Part shown: positions 34,205 through 42,297 of the stretch, piece by piece
Numbering within the stretch: position 1 is the first letter of the stretch
How the letters are laid out: every line of letters starts with the position of its first letter
Assembly (NCBI RefSeq): GCF_014349105.1
Contig: NZ_JACSJI010000008.1
Location: 105,497-169,496 of the forward strand
Length of the DNA: 64,000 bases
Reading direction: 5' to 3'
Source of the DNA: Caulobacter sp. 17J80-11
Lineage (GTDB): Bacteria; Pseudomonadota; Alphaproteobacteria; Caulobacterales; Caulobacteraceae
The notes under the pieces: generated by a model
What the model was told of the DNA's origin: nothing
What the model saw: the letters and a program-made list of their open reading frames with translations, nothing else
Databases searched by the model: none
Made by a program: the position numbers and the translations under genes

Positions 34205-34350
34205 CGTCATCCCGGCCGCAGCGGAGCGAAGCGCAGCGGAGAGCCGGGACCCAGCAAGCTCGACCTGAACGCTGCGCGCGCGCTGCAACGAGCGGCGCGC
34301 TGGCTGGGTCCCGGCTCTCCCGCGCGCTGACGCGCGCGTCCGGGATGACG
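34205..34350. repeat. Repeat family B, copy 1
   Basis: CGTCATCCCGGCCGCAGCGG ... GAGAGCCGGGACCCAGCAAG faces GCTGGGTCCCGGCTCTCC ... CGGGATGACG: outer arms and an inner pair of arms around a variable centre. Confidence 0.9.
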
Positions 34351-34438
34351 GTTGGATTGGAACTCGCTCGCCCCGCGGCCACGGAACCCCGCCCCGCCTC
34401 TCCTCCTTTTACGCACGCGCGTAGCCAGGAGAGTTCCC

Positions 34439-35089
34439 ATGACCCGCACCGTCACCCGCCTGTTCGACGACTACAAGGACGCCCTCGCCGCCGTGCGGGC
34501 CCTGGAGCAGGCCGACTTCGACCCGAACATGATCAGCCTGGTGGCCAACAACGTCGAAGGCCGCCACGCCGAGAAGAAGTCGTTCTCGCCGCTGGACCGC
34601 GAAGCGCGCGGGACCGAGGGCAAGCACGCCGACGCCGCCGACGACGCGGTGATGGGCGCCGGCGCGGGCGCGGTGCTGGGCGGCGGCGCGGGCCTGCTGG
34701 CGGGACTGGGCATGCTGGCCCTTCCCGGCATCGGCCCGGCGGTGGCGGCCGGCTGGCTGGCGACCACGGCGCTGGGCGCGGTGGCGGGCGCGGCGGTCGG
34801 CGGCGCGGCCGGCGGCCTGATCGGCGCCCTGACCCACGCCGGCCACACCGAGGAGGAAGCCCACGTCTACGCCGAGGGCGTGCGCCGCGGCGGCGCGCTG
34901 GTCTCCATCCGCGTGGCCGACGACGCCGTCCCCACGGTCGAGGGCATCATGAGCCGCCACCACGGCGTCGACGCCGCCGAACGCGGCCGCGCCTACCGCG
35001 AGGCCGGCTGGAGCGGCCGCTTCGACGAAAAGGCCCCGGCCTACAGCCGCGAGCAGATCGAACGCGAACGCGGGATGTTCGGGCGCTGA
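34439..35089 (+). CDS. General-stress-protein-like with glycine-zipper centre
   Basis: 216 residues, ATG 34439 after AGGAGAG. The first 60 residues (MTRTVTRLFDDYKDALAAVRALEQADFDPNMISLVANN) match the fold of the general stress protein 17M/YflT-like domain. A Gly/Ala-rich hydrophobic hairpin follows (AGAGAVLGGGAGLLAGLGML, GAVAGAAVGGAAGGLIGAL), and the end repeats the ligand-type pattern GHTEEEAHVYAEGVRRGGALVSIRV. Likely stress-related and membrane-associated; precise role unknown. Confidence 0.75.
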   Translation: MTRTVTRLFDDYKDALAAVRALEQADFDPNMISLVANNVEGRHAEKKSFSPLDREARGTEGKHADAADDAVMGAGAGAVLGGGAGLLAGLGMLALPGIGPAVAAGWLATTALGAVAGAAVGGAAGGLIGALTHAGHTEEEAHVYAEGVRRGGALVSIRVADDAVPTVEGIMSRHHGVDAAERGRAYREAGWSGRFDEKAPAYSREQIERERGMFGR

Positions 35090-35096
35090 TCGACTC

Positions 35097-35265
35097 CCCT
35101 TCTCCCCTTGCGGGAGAAGGTGGCGCGCGGAGCGCGTCGGATGAGGGGTGCCTGCGGGCCGCCTGATCCGTCCGGCGCGCCCCCGCTTCTCATCCTGACG
35201 CGCCGGCGCTGACACCCCTCATCCGGCCGGCTCCGCCGGCCACCTTCTCCCGCAAGGGGAGAAGG
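35097..35265. repeat. Repeat family A, facing pair (copy 7)
   Basis: Forward unit CCCCTTCTCCCCTTGCGGGAGAAGG ... GGATGAGGGGTG, in short pieces, faces a reverse unit CACCCCTCATCC ... CCTTCTCCCGCAAGGGGAGAAGG. About 170 bp in all. Confidence 0.85.
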
Positions 35266-35335
35266 ATAGGACGCGCCCCCCAACCTTGACTGTTCCCGCC
35301 CCGCCCCCACCTGCAGTTCAGAGGGGGGCTCGCGC

Positions 35336-35455
35336 ATGGCCGAAATCCTGTTCGAATTCGTCGCCCAGGTCGCGTTCCAAGCCTGCTTCGACGGCCTGAT
35401 CGAGCTGTTCCGCAAACCCGAAGTCAAACCCTTCATCGACCTCCACACCCTCTAG
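35336..35455 (+). CDS. 39-aa acidic microprotein
   Basis: MAEILFEFVAQVAFQACFDG begins a 39-residue ORF with GAGGGGGG seven bases upstream. The first half is an amphipathic or hydrophobic helix, and the second (LIELFRKPEVKPFIDLHTL) is soluble. It is too short to assign. The strong ribosome site, protein-like composition and free position between repeats support translation. Confidence 0.5.
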   Translation: MAEILFEFVAQVAFQACFDGLIELFRKPEVKPFIDLHTL

Positions 35456-35560
35456 CCTCCGGCAAACTCCGCGCCCGCCTAGGGGGCTGGCCTGATTGCC
35501 CGGCCGCCGTCCGCGGACGCACCGTCTCCCGCAGCGCCGCCCGCGCGCGTGGAGGCTCCC

Positions 35561-36997
35561 ATGACCCGCTCCCCCACCCCGCCCCGCCGAACCGTGCTGG
35601 CCGGCGGCGCCGCCCTGCTGGCGCTCGGCGCCGCGGCCTGCAAGCCGAAGGAGACCACCGGCCCCGGCGAGAAGACGGCCGCGCCCCTGCTGACCGACGC
35701 GACCGACGCCTACGTCTACGGCTATCCGCTGGTGACCATGGACACCACGCGCCGGGTGATGACCAACGTCGCCGCCGCCGAGACCAGCCGCGCGCCGGCG
35801 GGCCAGTTCGCCAACATGCGCACCTATCCGGACGCGAGCTTCCGCGACGTCACGGCGCCCAACGCCGACACCCTCTACTCGTCCGCCTGGCTGGACGTCG
35901 GGCGCGAGCCGGTGATCCTGCAGATCCCCGACGAGCACGGCCGCTACTTCCTGATGCCCATGCTGGACGGCTGGACCAACGTGTTCCAGTCGCCGGGCAA
36001 GCGCACCACCGGGACGGGGCCGCAGAGCTATCTGATCTCCGGCCCGGCCTGGTCGGGGGCCGTCCCGGCCGGGGTGACCCAGTACAAGTCGCCCACCGAC
36101 ATGGTCTGGATCCTGGGCCGCACCTATTCCAGCGGCACGCCGCAGGACTACGCCGAGGTGCACAAGATCCAGGACCAGCTGAAACTGGTCCCGCTCAGCG
36201 CCTGGGGCCAGCCCTACGCCCCGCCCGCGGGCGTGGTGGACACGAGCGTGGACATGAAGACCCCGCCGCGCACCCAGGTGGAGAGCCTGAGCGGCCAGGC
36301 CTTCTTCCAGCGCATGGCCGAGCTGCTGAAGACCAACCCGCCGGCCGCCGCCGACGCGCCCATGGTGGCCCGGCTGGCGAAGATCGGCATCGTCCCCGGC
36401 CAGGCCTTCGACGCCGCCAGGCTGGACGCCGCCACCGCCGACCAGGCCAAGGCCGCGGCGCTGAAGCGGATCTCCGAGCACCTGCCCAAGGCCGGCAAGG
36501 AGGTGAACGGCTGGACCTTCGCTTCGCCCACCGGCCAGTACGGGACCGACTACCTGCAGCGCGCCTTCATCGCCCAGGCGGGGCTTGGCGCGAACCTGCC
36601 GCAGGACGCGATCTATCCGACCGCCAAGGTCGACGCGAACAACCAGGCGTTCGACGCCTCGATCAACAACTACGTCATTCGCTTCCCGAAGGACGGCCTG
36701 CCGCCGGTCAACGGCTTCTGGTCGATCACCATGTACGACCCGCAGTACTTCTTCGTGGCCAACCCGCTGAACCGTTTCACGATCAGCGCCCGGGACAAGC
36801 TGAAGCAGAACCCCGACGGCACGACCGACGTCTACGTCCAGGCCAGGTCGCCCGGCCCCGACAAGGCGTCCAACTGGCTGCCGGCGCCCAGCGGGCCGTT
36901 CATCCTGATGGCGCGCACCTACTGGCCCAAGCAGGCGATGATCGACGGCGGCTACGCCCTGCCGGGGGTGGCGGTGTCGGGATCGGCGAACGCCTGA
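35561..36997 (+). CDS. DUF1254/DUF1214 lipoprotein
   Basis: 478 residues, ATG 35561 with GGAGG. Signal with twin Arg and lipobox-like end (RRTVLAGGAALLALGAAAC, Cys 27). YVYGYPLVTMDTTRRVMTN and FRDVTAPNADTLYSSAWLDV are DUF1254 hallmarks; LPPVNGFWSITMYDPQYFFVANPLNRFTI marks the C-terminal DUF1214. These periplasmic proteins are widespread and of unknown biochemistry. Full length. Confidence 0.92.
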   Translation: MTRSPTPPRRTVLAGGAALLALGAAACKPKETTGPGEKTAAPLLTDATDAYVYGYPLVTMDTTRRVMTNVAAAETSRAPAGQFANMRTYPDASFRDVTAPNADTLYSSAWLDVGREPVILQIPDEHGRYFLMPMLDGWTNVFQSPGKRTTGTGPQSYLISGPAWSGAVPAGVTQYKSPTDMVWILGRTYSSGTPQDYAEVHKIQDQLKLVPLSAWGQPYAPPAGVVDTSVDMKTPPRTQVESLSGQAFFQRMAELLKTNPPAAADAPMVARLAKIGIVPGQAFDAARLDAATADQAKAAALKRISEHLPKAGKEVNGWTFASPTGQYGTDYLQRAFIAQAGLGANLPQDAIYPTAKVDANNQAFDASINNYVIRFPKDGLPPVNGFWSITMYDPQYFFVANPLNRFTISARDKLKQNPDGTTDVYVQARSPGPDKASNWLPAPSGPFILMARTYWPKQAMIDGGYALPGVAVSGSANA

Positions 36998-37005
36998 ACT
37001 CAGCC

Positions 37006-37156
37006 CGTCATCCCGGCCGCAGCGGAGCGAAGCGCAGCGGAGAGCCGGGACCCAGCAAGCGCCGCGGGTGTTGCAGCGCGGGTTCGCAGCCTCGGGGGCG
37101 AGCTTACTGGGTCCCGGCTCTCCGGCCCGCCGCGCGGGCCTGCGGCCGGGATGACG
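37006..37156. repeat. Repeat family B, copy 2
   Basis: Same left half as the copy at 34205 (identical from CGTCATCCC to GGACCCAGCAAGC), with a diverged centre and right arm GGTCCCGGCTCTCC ... CGGGATGACG. Confidence 0.9.
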
Positions 37157-37238
37157 AGATAAAAAATTTCCCCGCCCCTGTCGGACCCGGCCGCGTCCGT
37201 GCGTCATTCTCTCGAACGCACCCGAGGAGGACGAACCG

Positions 37239-37655
37239 ATGCGCTTCATCGTCTTTGTGAAGGCCAACGCCGACACCGAAGCCGGCGTCATGCCGACCGA
37301 GCAGGAAATGGCCGAGATGATGAGCTTCAACGAGAAGCTGGTGGCCGCAGGCCTGATGAGGGACGGCGAAGGCATGCACCCGACCAGCGCCGGCGCGCGC
37401 GTGCGCTTCGACGGCGCGACGCGCACGGCCGAAAAGGGCCCCTTCCCGCTCAACAACACGGTGGCCGGCTTCTGGATGCTGGAGGCGGGCTCGCTCGACG
37501 AAGTGATCGAGTGGATGAAGCAGTGCCCCAACCCCACCGGCCAGAAGGGCGAACTGGAAATCCGCCAGCTGTTCGACCCCGCCGACTTCGGCGAGGCCCT
37601 GACGCCCGAGCTGATCGCCCGCGAACAGAAGATGCGCGAGCAGGTCGGCGGCTAG
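37239..37655 (+). CDS. YciI family protein
   Basis: 138 residues: MRFIVFVKANADTEAGVMPTEQEMAEMMSFNEKLVAAGLM then GFWMLEAGSLDEVIEWMKQCP and ELEIRQLFDPADF. This is the ferredoxin-like YciI/DGPF fold, often found beside VOC proteins and sigma factors in alphaproteobacteria. Cytosolic, function unknown. Strong GAGGAGGA site before the ATG. Confidence 0.9.
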   Translation: MRFIVFVKANADTEAGVMPTEQEMAEMMSFNEKLVAAGLMRDGEGMHPTSAGARVRFDGATRTAEKGPFPLNNTVAGFWMLEAGSLDEVIEWMKQCPNPTGQKGELEIRQLFDPADFGEALTPELIAREQKMREQVGG

Positions 37656-37660
37656 TCCTT

Positions 37661-37829
37661 CCCTTCTCCCCTTGCGGGAGAAGGTGGGTTGCGGAGCAAC
37701 CCGGATGAGGGGTGCCGGCGCCGTGGCGTCCGGATAAGGCGCGTGGAGGCGCGAGACGGTTCGAACGTCGCGCCTGCACCCCTCATCCGACCGGCTCCGC
37801 CGGCCACCTTCTCCCGCAGGGGGAGAAGG
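37661..37829. repeat. Repeat family A, facing pair (copy 8)
   Basis: Forward unit starting CCCTTCTCCCCTTGCGGGAG and reverse unit ending CTCCCGCAGGGGGAGAAGG. The pair closely resembles that at 35097-35265, including the GGCTCCGCCGGCC hairpin. Confidence 0.85.
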
Positions 37830-37858
37830 AAAGTTCAGAGCTGAAGGAGACCTCCCCC

Positions 37859-38242
37859 ATGCTCTCCGACCTGACCCCCGTCGCCACCGTGGCGGTCCGC
37901 GACCTGGCGGCGGCCGCGAAGTTCTACGAGGACGTGCTGGGCCTTAGGCCGGTCGACGGCGGCCCCGACCAGGGCGTGATCGCCTACGCCCCCGGCGGGG
38001 GGAAGCTGTTCGTCTACGCCTCCGCCTACGCCGGGACCAACCAGGCCACCACCGTCACCTGGCCCTGCGGCGAGCGGCTCGACGCCCTGGTCGCCGGCCT
38101 GGCCGCCCGCGGCGTCCGGTTCGAACACTACGACGACCTGCCCGACACCGTGCGCGAGGGCGACGTCCACGTCGCCGCCGGCGTGCGGGTCGCCTGGTTC
38201 AAGGACCCGGACGGCAATATCCACAGCCTGGTCAGCGGCTGA
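37859..38242 (+). CDS. VOC family (glyoxalase-like) protein
   Basis: 127 residues, ATG 37859 with GAAGGAGA upstream. VATVAVRDLAAAAKFYEDVLGL and VAWFKDPDGNIHSLV are the two halves of the vicinal-oxygen-chelate fold. The Glu/His metal ligands are partly missing, so a binding or immunity-type role is as likely as catalysis. Neighbour of the YciI gene. Confidence 0.88.
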   Translation: MLSDLTPVATVAVRDLAAAAKFYEDVLGLRPVDGGPDQGVIAYAPGGGKLFVYASAYAGTNQATTVTWPCGERLDALVAGLAARGVRFEHYDDLPDTVREGDVHVAAGVRVAWFKDPDGNIHSLVSG

Positions 38243-38263
38243 GGCCAGCTGTCCCCGCGGGCG

Positions 38264-38291
38264 GGGGGAGATCTATTCCGTAGATTCCCCC
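38264..38291. other. Stem-loop after the VOC gene
   Basis: GGGGGAGATCTA pairs with TAGATTCCCCC with one bulged base and a short loop. It may be a terminator; no T-run follows. Not part of the A-F families. Confidence 0.45.
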
Positions 38292-38349
38292 GCCTTCGCC
38301 GCGATGGCGCGGTCGCTATGCTGACGCTCCGGCGCAAGGGAGCTCACGC

Positions 38350-39159
38350 ATGGCCGCGTTCGACGCCTGGCTGGGGTCGGCGTCCATCCTGCTGATCGGC
38401 GGGATCCTGCTCTTCAGCATGACCGTCGCCGGGCTCGCCGGCCGTCGGATGCGCGACTGGCCCGCGCCCGAGCCGAGCGACGAGGCGCACGGCGGCTATG
38501 TGGTGTCCGCCGTGCTCGGCCTGCTGGCCCTGCTGCTGGGCTTCACCTTCTCGCAGGCGATCAGCCGCTACGACACCCGCCGCGGCCTGGTGATCGACGA
38601 GGCCAACGCGGTCGGCACCGCCTGGCTGCGCGCCGGCCTGCTGGCCGAGCCGCACCGCGGCGAGATCCAGTCCGTGCTGGTGCGCTACGCCGAAAACCGC
38701 ATCGCCCTGGCCCGGACCGCGCCGCCCGCTAACAAGCCCCTGCTGGCCGCCAGCGACCGGCTGCTGGCCGACTACTGGGCCGCCGTCGCCCGCGCGATCC
38801 CCGCCGCGCGCGAGGCGGGCCTGGTCGTGCCGCTGGTGAACAACGCCAACGACCTCGTCGACCTGGACGCCGCGCGCAAGGCCTCGCGCCGGGCCAAGGT
38901 GCCGGCCCCGGTTTACGCCGTGCTCTACGTCTATGTGGTGGTGACCGCCGCCATCCTCGGCTACGTGCTGGTGGGCCGTCGCGGGCGGCTGTCGGGCGGG
39001 GTGTTCCTGGCCCTGCTGGCCCTGGTGCTGCTGCTGATCCTCGACATCGACCGGCCCACCGGCGGCACGGTGCGCGAGAACCAGGCGCCCATGGAGGCCC
39101 AGCTGGCCAGCATGCGGACGGCGCCGCTCAGTGCCGCCGCGACGGCTCCGCCGCCTTGA
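38350..39159 (+). CDS. Bestrophin-like (DUF4239-type) membrane protein
   Basis: 269 residues with two helices at each end: ASILLIGGILLFSMTVAGLA, VVSAVLGLLALLLGFTFSQAI, and later VYAVLYVYVVVTAAILGYVLVG and GVFLALLALVLLLILDIDRP. The central soluble region begins with the family-like SRYDTRRGLVIDEANAVGTAWLRA. Relatives are described as bestrophin-like or DUF4239 proteins, possibly anion channels. The final 32 bases overlap the convergent gene at 39128. Confidence 0.82.
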   Translation: MAAFDAWLGSASILLIGGILLFSMTVAGLAGRRMRDWPAPEPSDEAHGGYVVSAVLGLLALLLGFTFSQAISRYDTRRGLVIDEANAVGTAWLRAGLLAEPHRGEIQSVLVRYAENRIALARTAPPANKPLLAASDRLLADYWAAVARAIPAAREAGLVVPLVNNANDLVDLDAARKASRRAKVPAPVYAVLYVYVVVTAAILGYVLVGRRGRLSGGVFLALLALVLLLILDIDRPTGGTVRENQAPMEAQLASMRTAPLSAAATAPPP

Positions 39160-39526
39160 CCAGCGCCCACCAGCGCGGCCCCTGCAGCAACTCGCGGATT
39201 TCCGACAGCCGGTACTCGCACGAGCCGCCGGCGGCGAGCGCGCCCCTGCACTGGGCGAGCATCTGCATGGCCTGGTCGCGCACCTCGACCGCGCGCATCA
39301 GCTCCAGCCCGGCTTCCGTCGCCTCGTAGGCCACCGCCAGCACCCTGGCCTCCGAGCCGCTCTTGCCCGCGTCGGCCAGCAGCCCGCGCCGGACCATGCC
39401 GTCCAGGTGCCGCTTCAGGGCGACGCCGTCGGGCACTTCCCGCCCCGCGCGCACGATCGGGGCGACCAGACGTCCGTGGCTCTCGGCCTCGGCCAGACAG
39501 AGCCGGTCCGCTTCGCTCAGCTCCAT
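39128..39526 (-). CDS. Winged-helix-like hypothetical protein
   Basis: 132 residues from ATG 39526. LAEAESHGRLVAPIVRAGREVPDGVALKRHLDGMVRRGLLADAG looks like a helix-turn-wing unit, followed by a helical tail with two Cys. It could be a MarR-like or accessory protein, but key motifs are not clear. Its 3' end overlaps the bestrophin-like gene by 32 bases on the opposite strand. Confidence 0.55.
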   Translation of the reverse strand: MELSEADRLCLAEAESHGRLVAPIVRAGREVPDGVALKRHLDGMVRRGLLADAGKSGSEARVLAVAYEATEAGLELMRAVEVRDQAMQMLAQCRGALAAGGSCEYRLSEIRELLQGPRWWALVKAAEPSRRH

Positions 39527-39567
39527 GGGGCGTGAACGGCGCCGGGCCGGCCGCGTTCCGCGCGGAC

Positions 39568-39730
39568 GAGATCTCCCCCCTTGGGGGAGCCGCCGCGCAG
39601 CGGCGTGGGGGCCTCCAGCGGAGTGCGCGGCCTCCGCTGCAAACACCCGAGCGTCCAGGGCCGCCGTCGAGTCAGGCTGGAGGCCCCCACGGCGGCTTCG
39701 CCGCCTGCTCCCCCCAAGGGGGGAGATCTG
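39568..39730. repeat. Large inverted repeat element F (163 bp)
   Basis: Left arm GAGATCTCCCCCCTTGGGGG ... GTGGGGGCCTCCAGC and right arm GCTGGAGGCCCCCAC ... CCCCCAAGGGGGGAGATC pair over about 50 bases, with internal GC hairpins. Only this copy is seen in the window. The remaining bases 39731-39843 contain nothing recognised apart from the ribosome site of the next gene. Confidence 0.8.
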
Positions 39731-39843
39731 AGGAAGTGCGCCTCCCGCCCTTCCCGCCCCTGAGTAGCGAAGATATTTGAACCTGAACTGTCGGCCCCAC
39801 GCCGCTTCATTCGTCCTTCGCCAGAACCCAAGGAGCCCCTCCC

Positions 39844-40251
39844 ATGCGCATGATCTTCGTCAACCTGCCGGTGAAGGACCTGAAGGCCTCGATGGCCTTC
39901 TTCGAAGCGATCGGCTTCACCAACAACCCGCAGTTCACCGACGACACCGCCGCCTGCATGGTGGTGGACCAGAACATCTTCGTCATGCTGCTGACCCACG
40001 CCAAGTTCGAAGGCTTCCTCACCCAGCCGATCAGCGACGCGCACAAGACCACCGAAGTGCTGACCTGCCTGTCCTGCGCCAGCCGCGAGGAGGTCGACGA
40101 CACCCTGGCCAAGGCGCTGGCCGCCGGCGCCAGGCCGTGGATGCCGACCTTCGACATGGGCCCGATGCACGGGGCCAGCTTCCAGGACCCCGACGGCCAC
40201 GTCTGGGAGCTGATGTACATGGACATGTCGGCCATGCCGCCGCAGGCGTAA
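39844..40251 (+). CDS. VOC family (glyoxalase/bleomycin-resistance-like) protein
   Basis: 135 residues: MRMIFVNLPVKDLKASMAFFEAIGF, NIFVMLLTHAKFEGF, and FQDPDGHVWELMYMD with the C-terminal Glu ligand. The central LTCLSCASREEVDDTLAKALAAGA is typical of the subfamily annotated as glyoxalase/extradiol-dioxygenase-like. Cytosolic; substrate unknown. AAGGAGCCC precedes the ATG. Confidence 0.9.
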   Translation: MRMIFVNLPVKDLKASMAFFEAIGFTNNPQFTDDTAACMVVDQNIFVMLLTHAKFEGFLTQPISDAHKTTEVLTCLSCASREEVDDTLAKALAAGARPWMPTFDMGPMHGASFQDPDGHVWELMYMDMSAMPPQA

Positions 40252-40349
40252 GGCCGCGAGGCGGCGGCGGACCGCCCTGCGGCGGTTCGCCACGCCCCGC
40301 CCCGGCTACAGTCACGCTAGAGCGGCGCCGCGTAGGCGTGAGGAACGGC

Positions 40350-40877
40350 GTGGCGATCAAGATGAAGGGTACGACCGTCGTCGTGGGGGCCGTGGGCGTG
40401 TTCCTGCTCGGCGTCGTCGTCTGGCTGGTGATGCTGCTGCTTCCGCGGCCCTGGTCGGTGCCCGCGTATTCCGAGCTGGCGAGCGTGCGGGGCGCGCTGC
40501 GTTACGAGACGAGCTCGACCGGGGTGATGGCCGTGACCGCCGCCTCCGGCCGGCAGGTCCGCCTGCTCTGCCACCCCCTCGTGCCGCGCCGCGGGCCGGC
40601 CTACCAGACCTGCCCCGACGCGCTGCGTCGCGCCGGCCTGCGCGACGGCGACGTCGTGACGGCCCGCTACTTCCCCGTGCCGGCCTTCGGCGACGATCCC
40701 GAAGTCGTCATGGAGCTGGTCAAGGACGGCGCGCGGCTGATCCGCTATTCCGACCAGGCGCGCCTGGTCGCGCCCTTCAGCGAGCGCGAGACCGAACAGG
40801 GCGTGATCAACGTCCTGCTCATCGCCGGCCTCGTCGGCGGGCTGGTCTTCGCCGCGGCGAGCGAGGTGAAGCGCTAA
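40350..40877 (+). CDS. Two-helix membrane protein with central soluble domain
   Basis: 175 residues from GTG 40350 with AGGA upstream (ATG 40362 possible). One helix at each end (VVVGAVGVFLLGVVVWLVMLLL and VINVLLIAGLVGGLVFAAAS) encloses a soluble domain of about 110 residues with two Cys (RLLCHPL and YQTCPD). The pattern resembles membrane proteins with a small periplasmic domain; family unknown. Confidence 0.6.
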   Translation: MAIKMKGTTVVVGAVGVFLLGVVVWLVMLLLPRPWSVPAYSELASVRGALRYETSSTGVMAVTAASGRQVRLLCHPLVPRRGPAYQTCPDALRRAGLRDGDVVTARYFPVPAFGDDPEVVMELVKDGARLIRYSDQARLVAPFSERETEQGVINVLLIAGLVGGLVFAAASEVKR

Positions 40878-40934
40878 GCCAAGCCGCTCGACACGGCCGC
40901 CCGACTGCGACAACCCTCCCCGCGGAGGGAATCC

Positions 40935-42029
40935 ATGAATATCCTGCTGTGCGCGCTGGCCGCGCTCGCCTTCGCCCCGGCCGCCCACGCCGCCGCGCCG
41001 CGCACGGTGGAGATCCTGGACGGCCCCGTGGCCGCGGCCATCGACGCGCGCCTGACCGAGGCCGCGCAGACCCGCGGCTTCGGCGGCGCGGTGGTGGTCG
41101 AGATGGGCGGAAAGACCGTGCTGAAGGCCGGCTACGGTTACGCGGACCGTGAGGCGAAGGTCCCCTTCACCGCCGACACCACCGCCCAGATCGGCTCGAT
41201 CACCAAGACCTTCACCGCCCTGGCCGCCAGCCAGTTGGCCGCCGAAGGGAAGCTCGACCTGAACGCGCCGGTGCGGACCTACCTGCCCGGCGCGGCCGAG
41301 CCGGCGGCCTCGGCCACGCTGGACCAGCTGATGACCCATACGGCCGGGCTAGACGACTATTGCGGCGAGGACTTCGACCGGCGCACCCGCGCCGAACTGC
41401 TGTCGACCTGCATGGCCAAGCCGCTCAGGCAGCCGCCGGGCGTCTCGCTCTATTCGAACCTCGGCCTCAGCATCACCGCCGCGGCGGTCGAGACCGCCGC
41501 CGGCCAGGACTGGGAAAGCTATCTGCGCGAGCACGTCTGGCGCCCGTTCGGCATGACCCGCACCGGCTGGACCTTCCCGGGCCGCCCGCGGTCCGACTTC
41601 GCGACCGGCTATCTGAACGACCGGCGCCAGCCGCTGATCTCCGACCAGATCGCCGCGCTGAACGGGGCCGACTGGAACCTGAAGGGCAACGGCGGGCTGC
41701 AGGCCTCGGCGGCCGACATGCAGCGCTTCTACCACGGCCTCATGGCCCAGCCCGAAGCCGTGCGCGCCCTGGTGCTCTCCCCGCACGCGCCGGGCGAGAC
41801 CGTCGACGTGCGCGAGGGCTACGGCCTGTTCTTCCGCCTGGACGACCAGGGCCGGACCCTGCGCGCCGGCCACGGCGGCTCGGACGGGACGTTCTTCTCC
41901 TACCTCGCCCTGTTCCCCGGCCGCGACGCTTTCTTCTATTTCGTCGGCGCCAACGGCGAGGTCCCCGCCCGCGACGAGCTGAAGGGCGTGCTCAAGACCG
42001 TGCAGGACGCGCTGCCGCCGCTGCGGTGA
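40935..42029 (+). CDS. Serine hydrolase, beta-lactamase/class C fold
   Basis: 364 residues with a signal peptide ending AAHAA. Catalytic motifs: SITK at 88-91 (Ser-x-x-Lys), YSN near 154-156, and HGG near 317-319. LDQLMTHTAGLDDY and GHGGSDGTFFSYLALFPGRD are typical of the EstB/penicillin-binding-like group. It may be an esterase, D-aminopeptidase or peptidoglycan amidase; lactamase activity is uncertain. Periplasmic. The gap from 42030 to 42297 holds only two very short ORFs that I do not support. Confidence 0.9.
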   Translation: MNILLCALAALAFAPAAHAAAPRTVEILDGPVAAAIDARLTEAAQTRGFGGAVVVEMGGKTVLKAGYGYADREAKVPFTADTTAQIGSITKTFTALAASQLAAEGKLDLNAPVRTYLPGAAEPAASATLDQLMTHTAGLDDYCGEDFDRRTRAELLSTCMAKPLRQPPGVSLYSNLGLSITAAAVETAAGQDWESYLREHVWRPFGMTRTGWTFPGRPRSDFATGYLNDRRQPLISDQIAALNGADWNLKGNGGLQASAADMQRFYHGLMAQPEAVRALVLSPHAPGETVDVREGYGLFFRLDDQGRTLRAGHGGSDGTFFSYLALFPGRDAFFYFVGANGEVPARDELKGVLKTVQDALPPLR

Positions 42030-42297
42030 CGCACGACCGAAGTATCGCGAGATGATACGTCCCGGACGCACATGCCGCAGACCGGGAGGCCGCGATGGCT
42101 GCATACATCGCCGCTGACACCGATGCCCTCGCCCCGGTTCACCCGGGCGACGGGCCATGATCGAGCGCCTGCGTCGGGCCGGCTTGCACCCGGTGACCGA
42201 CCCGGTCCGCCCCAGCCTGATCCGCCGGACCTAGGCGCGCGGCCCCCGCGGCGAGGGGGTCCGCGACGCCGGTCCGGTCGGATCTCCGCTCGCTCGA

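Noticed and set aside
42114..42233. Two tiny ORFs (about 21 and 25 codons) overlapping by ATGA downstream of the serine hydrolase
   Set aside because: No ribosome site of note, no protein-like composition, and no way to support translation from sequence alone.
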